From Lepidodermella squamata (taxonomy: Eukaryota; Gastrotricha), in assembly GCA_047495785.1 (NCBI GenBank), contig JBLDXI010000045.1, positions 248,001-312,000 of the forward strand: 64,000 nucleotides of DNA. Reading direction: 5' to 3'. Positions 20,556 to 32,107 of this stretch are shown here, in pieces. The notes under the pieces are model-generated. The model was not told the origin of the DNA. It ran no database searches and worked only from the letters and a program-made list of their open reading frames with translations. How positions within the stretch are numbered: the stretch's first letter is position 1; every line of letters starts with the position of its first letter. The translations under genes were made by a program, and so were the position numbers.

Positions 20556-22082
20556 TTATATTAATCTTTTTTCCAAGACACGTGAATAATGTTCTGCCAA
20601 GAAAACGACATTGCAAAAAACACACGCAGTTGATGTTGAATCCATCTCTATGTTTTGATTATGGGAATTCGTCGAAAATAAAGTAGACTTCAACTTTGTT
20701 GACGGCGGGCGTATGTTGGAGAGGCGAGGGGAGTTTGTCAAAACTGAGGACATTTTCACCGGGTGAATGAATTCAAGCGACGGTGAGTAAACGTCCACTA
20801 ACGGATTTCCACGAACTATGCCGTAATAGGAGTCATGGGCATACGGATCGATGTACTGAATATCATCAGGGTCGGTCAGAACTTTCATTGCTGTGCCGAC
20901 CGCTGTCTCCAACCAAACCCCATGCCTAGGATATGAAAACGTGGACGGATGTTAACGCATGTCATCAGCAACCTCGTAAATTGTAAAACTTACTCGGCAA
21001 AAAGATTCAGAATCGGCAAGAATTCCTTCACGTACTTCCTCGTAATATAATAAGCATCTGCGGCTGCAGTCCCTCCAAGCAACCGTCGCGGGCCACCGCC
21101 TTCCTTTAGCAGATATTCATGTACTTTTTGCCAGTATGATATGGGTGCTCCGTAATATTCCTGCTCTCTGCCGTTAACTTTCAAAGGTGAGGATGAGACA
21201 ATCTGTTCGAGCTCGTCATAAAATAGACCGGTAACATTGGCATAAATCATGCTCCAAGCCCATTCGCGAATACCTGGCGCACAATCTTCTGCATTGATTG
21301 AAGTCTGACCATCGCAGAAGTGACCCTAAAAAATAACAAATTCAACATAAAATCGCAACTTATTACAATTTACTGAGCATCACCGTATCGGCGTCAAAAA
21401 ATTGCAAAGGTTCAGCCATTAGAAACCAGTTTTTCGACAGCGTTTTTCCGAAGACGCCTGCGCTCCAAAAGTTTAAAACCGCATCGTCAGACAATACTAA
21501 TACACCGTCGTATCGGCTGAAATCGCCAACTGCTTTAAGAGCTAATGGTAAACAATGGTAATTGGTAGCTCCTGCGTGAACGGAAGCTTTTGCAGAGTAG
21601 TTCACATACAGCGTGCTTTGGGGAATTGCATACATGGGGAATTCATCATTTGTCCCTCGTTTCCTCGGCCAGAAATCTTCAGGTGGATCAGAAGCACAAT
21701 AAACAATGTCAGCAAAGTTTCGCCGATATATCGCGTCGAGTTTGGCTGCAGTTTCGAAATGCGGAATGTTGTAAGAGATGATGAGCAAAACATTTCGAAA
21801 GTCAATTAAGCTCTTCGAGTCTTCGGCTAGTGTCACTGGCCAGTCATGTCCCCCCGAATCAGTTGCATTTGCAAGAACAGTTGCGCAGTCATTCTCTATC
21901 CAATACAGGCGGCACTCTTGCTCGAAGTACGAGCTATGTCCGGCATTTGAATGAACATAAAATGATGCAGTTTTGTTTTCGGCAGAAAACCAGCACACAA
22001 TAGTTACTACGATCAAGGAAAACACAATAAATCCGATTGGCCGTGAGCGAAAAATTCCGCTTTTGACGGCAGGTAGTGCCAT
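20556..22082 (-). CDS. type II membrane protein, glycosyltransferase-like
   Basis: Three exons (22082-21384, 21325-20994 and 20925-20556) join in phase to give 466 residues. A short basic cytoplasmic tail precedes one hydrophobic segment at about residues 16-34 (IGFIVFSLIVVTIVCWF), followed by a lumenal region with N-glycosylation sequons, the topology of Golgi glycosyltransferases. The stretch NVLLIISYNIPHFETAAKLD, YRRNFADIVYCASDP and later GVLVLSDDAVLNFW has the look of a nucleotide-sugar binding fold with an acidic cluster, and HFCDG and CAPGIREWAWSM follow. I cannot assign a CAZy family or substrate. The last 25 residues may be intronic rather than coding. A broken duplicate lies downstream at 18.7-19.3 kb. 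The first-exon donor is GTGATG, chosen because it is the in-phase choice for the next exon. Confidence 0.68.
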
Positions 22083-23341
22083 CACACTTGGTTCAGCAAA
22101 TACGATATAGCGCTCTCGTAAGGAAGTATCCGGCAGTTGACTTTTTCGCTTTATTTAAGCAAGCGATTTCATGTTGTTTGCTCAGGCTTTATTCACGTGA
22201 TAATTTTTTCTTATTTACGAAGAAATTTCGGCTGTCGCTGTTATTAAAAGACATGGCGTTAGGGTCAACAGTATCAGGGAAAACGTCTTTTTGCAGGTCG
22301 TTCCATCTCTCAATTATCGCGGTCATAAACTCATTCTGATCGTGTTTGCTCTACTAGCTGATGATGACGTAGATTCTCAAAATATATTATATTTTAAGAA
22401 TTATGCATAGTCACATTAGACGCGACACTTAATTTAAACGAGAAATGAGACGTGACCTTTGGTACTCATAAATGTTCATCGCATGTATGTACCTCTGCGT
22501 CACGTGCCGGAATACGACGAAAAAATCACGTGAAGCCAGACTAAATAAATGAATTTTGTGGCAAATTGATAATTATTCATTTTAATTGCCATTCAAAAAT
22601 ATTTTTACACGTGAATTTTTTATATTCAAATTTCAAGAAACCGCGCGCGAAACTCGTGGTTTTCTGAAGATCGAGACTTTTGGTCGCTGCAAAAACCTGA
22701 TATTTTCGTAAACACGTGCGTTTTATGAATGAGATTTTTTTGCTGGTCGCAGATGGAAAAAAGCGATCGCTGCTAATGCTGCTAATGAAGTTATTTATAG
22801 CGAAGATGACCTTTGGACCTCATTAAAAAATAGCTAAAACATCAGGCGTTCGCAACGAGCCCCGGCTTCTTAGTACGTCTCATTATCTGGGTTGGTTTGA
22901 TTTCTTAACCAAATTATAGATTGTTTCGACGCTCGGTGACACAGCCAACTTCCGAAATTTGTCTTGTAGAAAAGAGAGAGCGAGTAGGAATAGGTATATC
23001 CTTTTAAATTATCATTGCGAGCATCTGGCGAGTATACCGCGTAAAGTTGAACCGATCAATAAGACGTTCCAAGCAGGCAAAGCAGTTTCATTATATTGCA
23101 GGTAAAACTGGCTATAAAGAAACTTCAAAAATCTTATTAATTTCTTCTAAGCATGTTTTTTTTTGCGTTTTAGCCTTTTCACTGCTCTTCAAAATTCGGT
23201 TGGTATTTTTTAATCATGTCAGGTTAACCTATCATTAAAACGACTATCAAAGTTTTGCACCTCAATCTTGCCCAATAAATAAGTGCTTGGGGGTGAATAG
23301 TGCCCTAAAAATTATTTTATTTGGAAAATTTCTGTCCAAAG
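22083..23341. other. intergenic region between divergent genes
   Basis: About 1.26 kb of AT-rich DNA separating the minus-strand glycosyltransferase-like gene from the plus-strand ENPP gene. Short ORFs at 22076-22339 and 23047-23238 have no recognisable features. It probably contains both promoters. Confidence 0.4.
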
Positions 23342-24652
23342 ATGGTGTTAATTTTTCTCATACTATTCGTGACAACTGCTGCAAACCTCCAAGTCGAGGC
23401 TGGATTGAATCAGAAATTGCTAGTAATTTCATTCGACGGATTCCGGCAAAAGTATTTCGACGATGGCCACTATCTACCCTGGTTTTCAAAGTTCAGATCA
23501 GAGGGCGTTTACTCCGATCAGGTCAAAAGCATTTTCCCAAGCGAAACCTTTCCGAATCATTACGCGATCGCGACTGGGATGTTCGCGGAGAGCCACGGAA
23601 TTATCGCGAACACGTTTTACGACCCGAAACTGAAAGCTACATTCAAACAGTTCTCTGTCGAAACCTACTGGTGGAATCAAGCGGAGCCGATATGGATTAC
23701 GGCTCGTAAACAAGGCAAAAGAACTGCTGTTTCTTTCTGGGCAGGTTCAGCCGCAGTGTTTCCGGGCGGATGGACGCCGAACTACCTCGAAAAATTCAAC
23801 CCTAGAGTTAAGTTCGAGAAAAGAATCGACAAGATGGTGGAACACCTCGTTCATGATGACGTCGATCTAGCGATGATTTACCATTTGCAGCCGGACGAAG
23901 ATGGACATACATTTGGCGAAGGGTCCAGTGACGTCAATAGTACCCTGAAAAAGCTCGATAGGCAGCTATCCTATCTCCTAACTCGCCTGGAAGAGGTTGG
24001 TCTCGAAAATCTGAACATAATTTTATGCTCGGATCATGGAATGGTGAATATTACGGAGCGATTGGTGATGAGCGACTTTGTAGACGTGAGGAGACTGATA
24101 AGCAGGGTAGGCATAATTTTAGCCTCTTCTCAAATGTACCTTTGGCAGTTTTAGGTTCCATCTTACGGTGCTATAGTCAACATTCAACCGAAACGAGGTA
24201 AAATCGACCAAGTTTTTTCGGCATTGGAAGAGGCTGTGAAGGCAGGAGCTCCGTTCTCTGTCTACCGTAAAGCTGAAGTTCCGGAATCTTACCACTACTC
24301 AAAAAATGGAAGAATCATGGACATTGTTGTCGTCTGTAACCTTGGAGTTTACATGACACCAGTAAGACAGCCTATGACCAGGATTCCCTGATAATCATTT
24401 TTCCTTAAATAGGGTCCATCTGAATGGGAAATGGCAGGAGCCCACGGCTGGGATCCGTCCGCGTACGAGCTGAGGCCAATCTTTTTGGCGAGAGGACCAG
24501 CTTTCAAAACTGGTGGCTATAGGTCGAAGAAGTCATTCCGAACGAAAGACATTTATGCAATCATGGCACATGTCATCGGCATGGAACCGCTTCAGACAAA
24601 CGCAACTCTGAATAACGCATTGGACATTTTTAAGTCTGAAGAAGATTTATAG
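23342..24652 (+). CDS. ENPP-type ectonucleotide pyrophosphatase/phosphodiesterase
   Basis: Three exons, 23342-24106, 24155-24361 and 24413-24652, give 403 residues. An N-terminal signal peptide is visible (MVLIFLILFVTTAANLQVEA). The alkaline-phosphatase-superfamily active site is complete: metal Asp in LLVISFDGF, the nucleophile Thr in FPSETFPNHYAIATG, substrate Asn in NTFYDP, metal residues in HLQPDEDGHTFG and CSDHGM, and the last His in AGAHGWDP. The length matches the compact ENPP4/5/6 type and nematode ENPPs: no somatomedin-B domains and no C-terminal nuclease-like domain. No clear C-terminal membrane anchor is seen, so it may be secreted. It would hydrolyse phosphodiester or pyrophosphate bonds of extracellular nucleotides or lipids; substrate is unknown. 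The ATG at 23342 directly precedes the signal peptide. Confidence 0.92.
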
Positions 24653-24754
24653 ATTACAGAGCATAAGAGGTCTCAATCATCATTGTTTTATGTTAACAAT
24701 TGTTATAAGGTACACTATTTTTCTTCATCAATGAAGTCGTCACTGGGATTGTCA

Positions 24755-27634
24755 TCAATCTACATTCTCAGCCTCACCATCGACAAGGGCATATCTACGA
24801 GTAGATTGTTCCACGTTGATGTAGCAGCACAGCGCAGATGCGCTGCAATTGTTACATAGTCTGACAGGTGACCAGGGAGGTCCTTTGTAATTGTAAGGGC
24901 GCCTTGTTCCGCAAACGACACACTTATCAGCCGAACATTCCGGATGAGTGTTGCATACCAAGGCCGGTTTCATGATATTGCCATAATCTGGTATTCGTGT
25001 TTTGCAAATATAACACATGCCAAGGATTCGGTTATTTAATTCGAAATCATAGACTGTGGCACAAGTGAAGCATGCTGACAGTGGAACAGCTTGGTTAGTG
25101 TTCACGTGACTGATTGGAAAGTTACATCGAAATCTCTGTCGAAAATGACCCATTCAGTCGCATTACAAAAAGTTACAATTACTTACGCTCAAATAAGACC
25201 AATTGTAGCCACCTAGGCCGTACATGCTCAATTTTTTTCGCAAAAAGGCTAAAACTTCTTCCCGCGAGTTAGACTCCCATAGCATTTGAACGATAGTATT
25301 CGACCAGGTTATCATCACATCAGTTGGAGCATGTTGAATAATAAACATGCACAGCTCTCGTTGAGCCTCCATCTTATCTTTGACCTTACGGAAGCAAGCC
25401 TTTGAAGCCGCTCTTATAACAGACAAATGATTCGGGAGAATCACGGATTTTTCACCCATGCCGAAGACAACGTAAGGCTTCATTAGAAGACGTAGCTGAG
25501 TCATCTTCAGTGGAATAACGCGCTCTCCTTTCTCCGGATCGCCAAGAAGCAGCGGCAGGTAAGTATCTGACAATGGCTGCTGGGCAACTGCCAGATAGCG
25601 AAGAAATTTCGAGACAGGAATTTCTGGATTTTCGCGTATCAGCCGATTCAAAATCTGCGTATAAATGTCCAGTAGAGTTGGAGGGAAGTCTCGAATCTTC
25701 GTAGTGACTTGTCGGAAATTTCCGAATACTCTCAACTCCTCACAAGCGAGTCTCAACCACAGTGGCAGGTGTGCTCCGTCTTTCTTAATCAGAGTTTCCA
25801 GCTGCTCTTGATCGAGTCGCTTGGAGTAATCCTCAAAGAACTTGGTTGCTATCGTCGACCTAAGCTCAGGAGGTGCTTCAGGCATCTGAAACAACGTGGC
25901 TTCAGAGACCGTTAAATACTTATGTATCCAGGACTCTTTCGAATTCGAGGCCGTCATTAGGCAGACAAAGTTAGCCGGAAATCGGAAGGGCAGAAAGTCG
26001 AACCAATGAGCTGATGTTGTGTAACCAATATCGCCAATATGTTCAACCCCGTCAAGAAGTAGAACAATTTTTTTATCTGGCCTTAACCTAAGCGCCTCCA
26101 TCTCCTTACATACATGATCCCATGGGTATTCATTGTCATCGTCCCAGATAATATCAAGCTTCTTCGCGGCACCTATTCACAAAATCGAACATGCATCCCC
26201 AATTTATATTGAGATGGATATTCGTACCTTCTTCAGATATACCAAGCAGAAATCGCAGCAGCCTGCGCATAGTCATCGAGTACTTGCTAGACATGTCCGA
26301 TACAGCTATTCCACAGAAGTGGAAAAAGACTTGATACTTTTCCGTTGCAAGTAGTTTTTTAGCTACCATGGACAGCAAGGAAGTTTTACCCTGACCAGGA
26401 CTTGATACGACACAAATAGGGAGATTGGACCAGCCGCTTTCACTCGGATTGGCAGTCGGAGGCCATTTTTCCGCATTTAGAGGGCTGTTACCGCCATCAG
26501 AGAATTCATCCAATGGGAGAATTTTGTCTGAGCCTGTAAAATAACGCATGGCGCGATCGTTGTTATTGAATTTGTCTTCGATGAAAGTCGCCATTTCATC
26601 GGTCCATTCTTCAATGCCATGGGTCAACAAAGAACGCCTCTGAAGATAAGCGGTTTGGTTGTAATCCTCTTGCATAACTTTGTCGGGGGGTTTGAAATCT
26701 GCTCGATCACCAACGAGACGTTCAATTGCTGCTTTGAAGAAAGCTGTAACTCTTACGCCAAATTCGGGATTGAAAGACATTTCCAGCTTTGAATCATCAC
26801 TGCGGTTTGTTTCCATGTCATAGATGTAGAGCTGATCCACAGGATTGGGAACAAATTTAGGTATCTTCGCTTTCAGGCTGGCAAGGTGAGTTTTCTCCAA
26901 GGCGCCTTTGTCAACATAGATATCTTTTTCCTTCTCCGAAAGCTGAGAACTAAAGATAGGATTTCGCAGGCAGAACAAAGCGTTATTGTTGTGACATCTG
27001 AGTAGCAGGTTACTAATTAGTTGATGTTTTAATTTTTTAGAAAAATAGTTCACCTAATAGCACCTTGAAGAATTTCCATGTGAGTGATGGACACGCTTTC
27101 AACCCAATCGTACCTCTGCTGAACATCAGAAGGGATTTCCGAAACCTTCGGTATCCAGCCATATCGATCGCCAAGAAGGCAAAGGAATAAAGGCTTATCG
27201 TTGGTTGATTTCTTGATGACCTCCAACTCTCCTAAGCAAGTCTCAATCGTATCGACACTGGTAGCGTTCTGGGGCACGCCCCAACGTAAGTCGGTCTCAA
27301 CGAGACGAACGCCTCGCTTTTCAGCCCAATCGGATAGCTCAGGAAGGACTGATTTGATGATGTACTCACGTTCAGCATTCATATCTCGGAAAGTTGAGGA
27401 AATGAAAATGTTCATAGTTGTCCAAAGTTGAGATTGGCTTGGTAATTTCGTTGCTCCCTTAACGACCCCGGATACTTCTTTCAGTTTTTCTGCTGGAGAC
27501 GCAGTTTTGTCCGAGGATTGCTTCTTCGATGATAGGCCTGACTCGATTTCTTCCCATGCCTTCTTGACCTGCGCTTCGACCTCTTCATTATTGGCATCCG
27601 CGACACAATTTTTTGGCTGGCAGCAGTGAAACAT
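24755..27634 (-). CDS. DUF4062-STAND ATPase with Cys-rich C-terminus (paralogue A)
   Basis: Four exons (27634-27054, 26997-26228, 26172-25187 and 25135-24755) join in phase to give 905 residues. A DUF4062 domain of the NPHP3/TEP1/NWD1 type lies at about residues 75-200 (NIFISSTFRDMNAEREYIIK, RLVETDLRWGV, CLGELEVIK, LCLLGDRYGW). A STAND/NACHT-type NTPase follows: Walker A SSPGQGKTSLL near residue 395 and a Walker B-like KKIVLLLDGVEH, then GAHLPLWLRLACEEL and a winged-helix-like region. The last 125 residues are Cys-rich (CFTC, CYICKTR, CVVCGTRRP, CNNCSASALCC) and probably bind zinc. The expected WD40 or TPR repeats are absent. Family members act as signalling or ciliary scaffolds; the function here is unknown. 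The ATG at 27634 is preferred; an in-frame ATG at 27775 would add 47 residues. Paralogue B lies 1.5 kb upstream. Confidence 0.88.
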
Positions 27635-28127
27635 TTTGGTGCAATGAAATGTGAGAATCGAATTTCTGGCAGGTAAAACTACACTGTCGTTAGTGCTTCG
27701 ATCAATGCTTCGAGCGATAAAAATGGGTGATATTGCCAACTGTGCCGTTGGTATGTGCGCGCAGCCTCTCATCAATTAATAAAGTGTTTTGCGCGTGAAA
27801 AAATGTGTATCGGTTCTTGAAGCGGAAGGATACTTTTTTAATAGTTTACACAGCCATTTTTTTCAAATGGAGTCATCATGGAGTGATAACTGAAGAGTTA
27901 AATTTTAGAATGAGGCAAACATATGGATCCACGGCATTCATCTATTTCAAGTACCTCGTACCAGATGAATAACTACGGCTGAATATTTGAGCGTGCTAAG
28001 AAAAAACTGACGCATCATTCAGGTTATTCTTTTACTAGAATTTGAGCTATATAAAAATTTTATTCCGATAGCGATTCATAAAAATCATGAGTACAACTTT
28101 TAGGGTAACCTATCAAAACATGGTCTA
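27635..28127. other. intergenic region
   Basis: About 490 bp between paralogue A and the small membrane-protein gene, all on the minus strand. The part to 27775 could be 5' UTR or an N-terminal extension of paralogue A. Nothing else is recognised. Confidence 0.35.
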
Positions 28128-28860
28128 TTATCTTGGTGAGCACTGCACGCAAGGCGAGTTGAGTGGTGGAGGAGTTGTAAGCTGAGATCGATTTACAGGT
28201 GTCGTCGATGTTCCGTCATCTGACATAAATACAATGCCGACTATGAATAGCGGTAGAAATATTAGCACGAAAGCGCCGAGGGAGATCAAGGAGTTGTAGC
28301 CGTCCCAAGTAAGTCCGACAGCCAGGGTGACTATCGCAACGATCGATATAATGGTTACAGCTGTAATGAGCATTATCATCCCTTGATACCGCCTGGCAAC
28401 ATCTTTTTGCACCTCTATCAATTTTTCTACACATTCAATGGAGCATTCAAATATGAAAGAATCGGTTAACTTGGCAAACCTTGCTGCAAGACATCTTGAA
28501 AAGCTGGATCATATTGACAGCATGGTAGCCCTGGAAATCATAATTAGCAAGACAATTTACAATTTACAGTCTATCCACCCTACCTGATTTTTGCGTGGTC
28601 GGGCCGGATTCTATGATTACTTCTCCTTGGAGGGGCTGTAGGTCACGTGAAGCTTCCAGTTCAGCTAATTTAGCAACCTCATCCAATAGAGTTTCCCAAT
28701 CATCATTGGATACCTGAGCTTGAACTAGATTGAGCGTGAATAGACCTGAGATGAGTGAAAAAATGAATAATTGAGAACGTTCCCACGAAATGAGCCGCGA
28801 CCGCTTATTTATACACCTCATTTCATTTAAAAGAACCGTGGTGAAATTGGCTTCCATCAT
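28128..28860 (-). CDS. small membrane protein with signal-like N-terminus and paired Cys
   Basis: Three exons (28860-28584, 28530-28480 and 28426-28128) join in phase to give 208 residues. A hydrophobic segment SQLFIFSLISGLFTLNLVQA (about residues 29-48) may be a signal peptide, especially if translation starts at the internal Met14. An acidic region follows, then LPCCQYDPAFQDVLQQ with a paired Cys, and two hydrophobic segments (MIMLITAVTIISIVAIVTLA and LISLGAFVLIFLPLFIVGIV). The tail is Thr/Pro-rich and ends PCVQCSPR. I do not recognise a family. It sits between the two DUF4062-STAND paralogues on the same strand, which may mean co-expression. Splice signals and phases are good, so coding status is fairly secure. 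Confidence 0.68.
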
Positions 28861-29151
28861 CGGCCGGAAATGCGAGCTCTACCATTTCGTAGAGAAGCAC
28901 TTACACCACATCAAAACAACCGCTTGCAAACAGGGTCTTTACTTTACATGCGCAAGTGTCCTGCTTCGCAAACAAAAGTAGCCGGCAACATAAGCGGTTT
29001 TTTGTGGCACTACTATGACCATGAACGTGAAATTCTTCAGGTTCATGTTACTGTGCTTCAAGTTTCCTTCCATTTCCAACATATCCAACACATACTTGAC
29101 GCATCAATATCAACTTTAACAAAATTTAATAAAATATTTATTGCTTCACTC

Positions 29152-32107
29152 TTACTCGTTTGGGTGGTAATCATTGTTAGCAAATAGGGGGTATCTGAAC
29201 TGTGATTGTTCCACTGACATGTGGCAACAAGACAATGATCTTGAGCACAGCTCGCAAAGTTTCAACGGTACCCATTGGTTGAAAGCTTTCCCACGAAACA
29301 ATCCGCAAATTCTGCATGTGTATTCTCCAACGCCAGCAGGGTATTCGCGATGATTCAAACAAACAGTTGCATCTGATAATCGTGAGCCTGCGGTCACACG
29401 GGTTTTGCATATCCAGCAGAAGTCGCAGTGTCTGCCGTTGAGCTCAAAATCCATCATCATTGAACAAGGCTGGCAAATCCGCAGAGGCACTGACTTGACC
29501 TGGGGAATACCTACTGTGTTGGCACATCGAAATCTCTGCGTTGTATAAAAATTGGTTTAAAATATTTTAAACATTGATTCGAAACTTTACCTGTAAAATG
29601 GCGGCCTTGTAAGCGGTAAGAGCTAACTTTGCCATATGATCATACTGAACGAAGCGTAACAACTCAACTCGACAATCCGATTCCCAGAGTAAATTTGTGA
29701 TGTAGTAAGCCATCCGAATTTTAGAGCTCTCTGAAGCGTAATTCATCAGATAGAATGCCAATTCTCGCTTCGCCGCCATTTTGTCTTCCTTTGTCGGGGT
29801 GCAGGCTTTAATTGCAGCACTAATCACAGCTGAATGGAAGGGCATAATAACCATTCTCTGACCCATGCTGAATACTATGTACGGCTTGAGGACAAGCCGC
29901 AATCTAGCCATTATTATCGGCAGAACGCGTTCGCTGGCCTCCGGATTTCCTAGAAGAAGAGGAAGATCTTCTTCCAACAGAGGTTGAGGAGTAACTGCAA
30001 TGTAGCGAAAGAACTTTCCGATAGGAACCTCCGGGTTATCTTTGATTAGTCTTTCGATAATTTGCATCAAAATGCCATCAAGTGTAGGGGCGAAGCTTCG
30101 AATCTTTGAGTTTAGTTTTTCGAAGCTGCCAAAAACTCGCAATTCTTCGCAGGCTAATTTTAGCCACAATGGCAAATGCGCCCCTTCTTTGCTCACCAGC
30201 TCTTTGAGCTGCTCGGCGTCAAGCTTCTTAGCAAATGATTCGAAGAACTTTTTCGCGATAACTGCACGAAGCTCAATTGGGGCGTCCGGCATTCTGATCA
30301 TCGATGCATCGGCGATGCATAAATATTTGTGGATCCATGCTTCGTGATCTATCGTTGCAGTCATAAGAACAGCGCAGTTCGCAGGGAAGCGAGTTGGAAA
30401 GAAGTTGGAATATCGCACGTCGATTGAGTTGTCGACTTCCAGTATATTTTCAGGCGAGTCAAGCAAAATCAGAATTTTCTTGTCAGGGCGTTTGCTAAGT
30501 TGATTAAGCAAGTCATTCAGCACTTTGGTTTGGTACATCGACCACTCGTCAATAATCTCATTCAATGGCTTTTCTAAACCTGAAATAGCAAGATGTAAGG
30601 CATGTCAAACGGTGTTTCGCAACTTTACCCAGAACATTTGCCAAGAACCAGACGAGCCGTTTTAAGAAAATTTCGTAACTAGTAGCGTTCTCGGATATAG
30701 TCAAGCCAAAATAATGAACGAAGACGTTGATCTCAGCAGATGTCATTATGTGCTTGGCTACTTCAGACAACAACGAAGTCTTTCCTTGCCCTGGCTCCGA
30801 AATGAGACAAATCGGATGCGATTTCCAATCCAATTCGTCAGCGATTGCAACGCTTGGCCACATTGCCGCCTGGTCCTTAGCGGCGTCTTCCGCATCATTA
30901 ACATCGTCGCGGAGCAAAGAGGTGTGCTCGAAATCTCTTAACACCATGCTGCCATTTTCTCCAGTAAAAGAGCCCATGACGTAGGAGGCAAGCTCTTGTG
31001 TCCAGCTATCTACGCCAAAGGTTGACGCACATTGCTTCTCCAAATAACCGAGTTGATTGAAAGTCTCTTGGTCCACGTCATGAGGGGGCGTGAAATCATT
31101 ACGATTATCGTAAAGTCTTTCTATAGCAGCTTTGAAAAACCGAACAATCTTCTCGCCGAACTCAGGTCTAAATTCGATATTCACGGCACTCTCCGATTCG
31201 GTATTATCAGTATTTGCCAGAGTTGCATCGTAGATGTAAACTTGGTCTCTGGGATCAGGAAGGAAAGCCCCAACCTTCTTCTTCAACTTCGCCAAATGCT
31301 TTTGCTCGATTGCACCCTTATCAATAAAGCCTTCGGCTTGTTTATCGGATAGCGAGGCTGAAAACTTGTGATTACGCAAACAGAACAGGGCGTTTCGATT
31401 TCGACATCTGAATCGCAACATAAATCTTGCGTTGACTGTACTAAAATCGGTCACCTTACCTCAAAGCTCCTGAAAGTTCATAGAATTTTTATGAACGGAA
31501 TATGTATAATGTAACAATGCTTACCTTGTAGTATCTCCATGTGTGTAATCGAGAGAGTATCGACCCAATTATAACGCTTCGATATTTCTACCGGAATATC
31601 TCTAATATTGGGAATCCAGCCATATCTATCACCAAGAAGACAAAGAAACAAGGGCTGGCCTTGTGAGTTTCGCTTGATCACCTCGAGTTCCCCTAAACAA
31701 GTCTCGATCGTGTCAACGGTCGTTGAATGCTGCGGAACGCCCCATCGCAAATCAGTTTCGACAAGACGAACGCCTCGCTTTTCCGCCCAGTCTGCCAGCT
31801 CCGGGAGTACTTTCTTAACAATATAATCTCTCTCTGCATTCATATCCCGGAATGTGGATGATATGAATAAATTCGCTGTCGTCCAAACCTTAGCAGCATC
31901 TTTCTTTTGAAGCGCGGGGTTTTTTGTCTCGATTAATACGGCGTTATCGGCTGGTTCTGCAATTGCGGTGATCATTCGTGTGGTGTGATTGCTCAAAAGG
32001 TTTGACTCAATCTTGTGCCATGCTTCTTCAACTACGGTTTCGCTGTTGTCGCTGGTAGCCATTTCAGCAATTTGTTTGTCTAAAATTGGCTTGAATCTGG
32101 CATACAT
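29152..32107 (-). CDS. DUF4062-STAND ATPase with Cys-rich C-terminus (paralogue B)
   Basis: Five exons (32107-31525, 31469-31460, 31407-30629, 30579-29591 and 29535-29152) give 914 residues. The order is the same as in paralogue A: DUF4062 (LFISSTFRDMNAERDYIVKK, RLVETDLRWGV, LCLLGDRYGW), Walker A SEPGQGKTSLL, Walker B-like KKILILLDSPEN, GAHLPLWLKLACEEL, then a Cys-rich C-terminus (CQPC, CWICKTR, CRICG, CELCSRSLSCC). The second exon is only 10 bases (GAGCTTTGAG). Both flanking introns have good signals, and including it restores QGALRC, the equivalent of QGAIRC in paralogue A, where the sequence is continuous. The start is the first ATG of the frame at 32107. Strong similarity along the whole length shows a tandem duplication. 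No WD40 or TPR repeats follow. Biological role unknown. Confidence 0.88.
31460..31469 (-). other. 10-nucleotide microexon of paralogue B
   Basis: GAGCTTTGAG on the minus strand, bounded by CTTTCAG upstream and GTAAGG downstream. It carries phase 1 to phase 2 and encodes the G-A-L-R junction that is contiguous in paralogue A. Confidence 0.75.

Noticed and set aside
23287-23709. Alternative frame ORF of 140 codons over the ENPP first exon
   Set aside because: The ENPP frame carries the full catalytic motif set and a signal peptide; this one has none.
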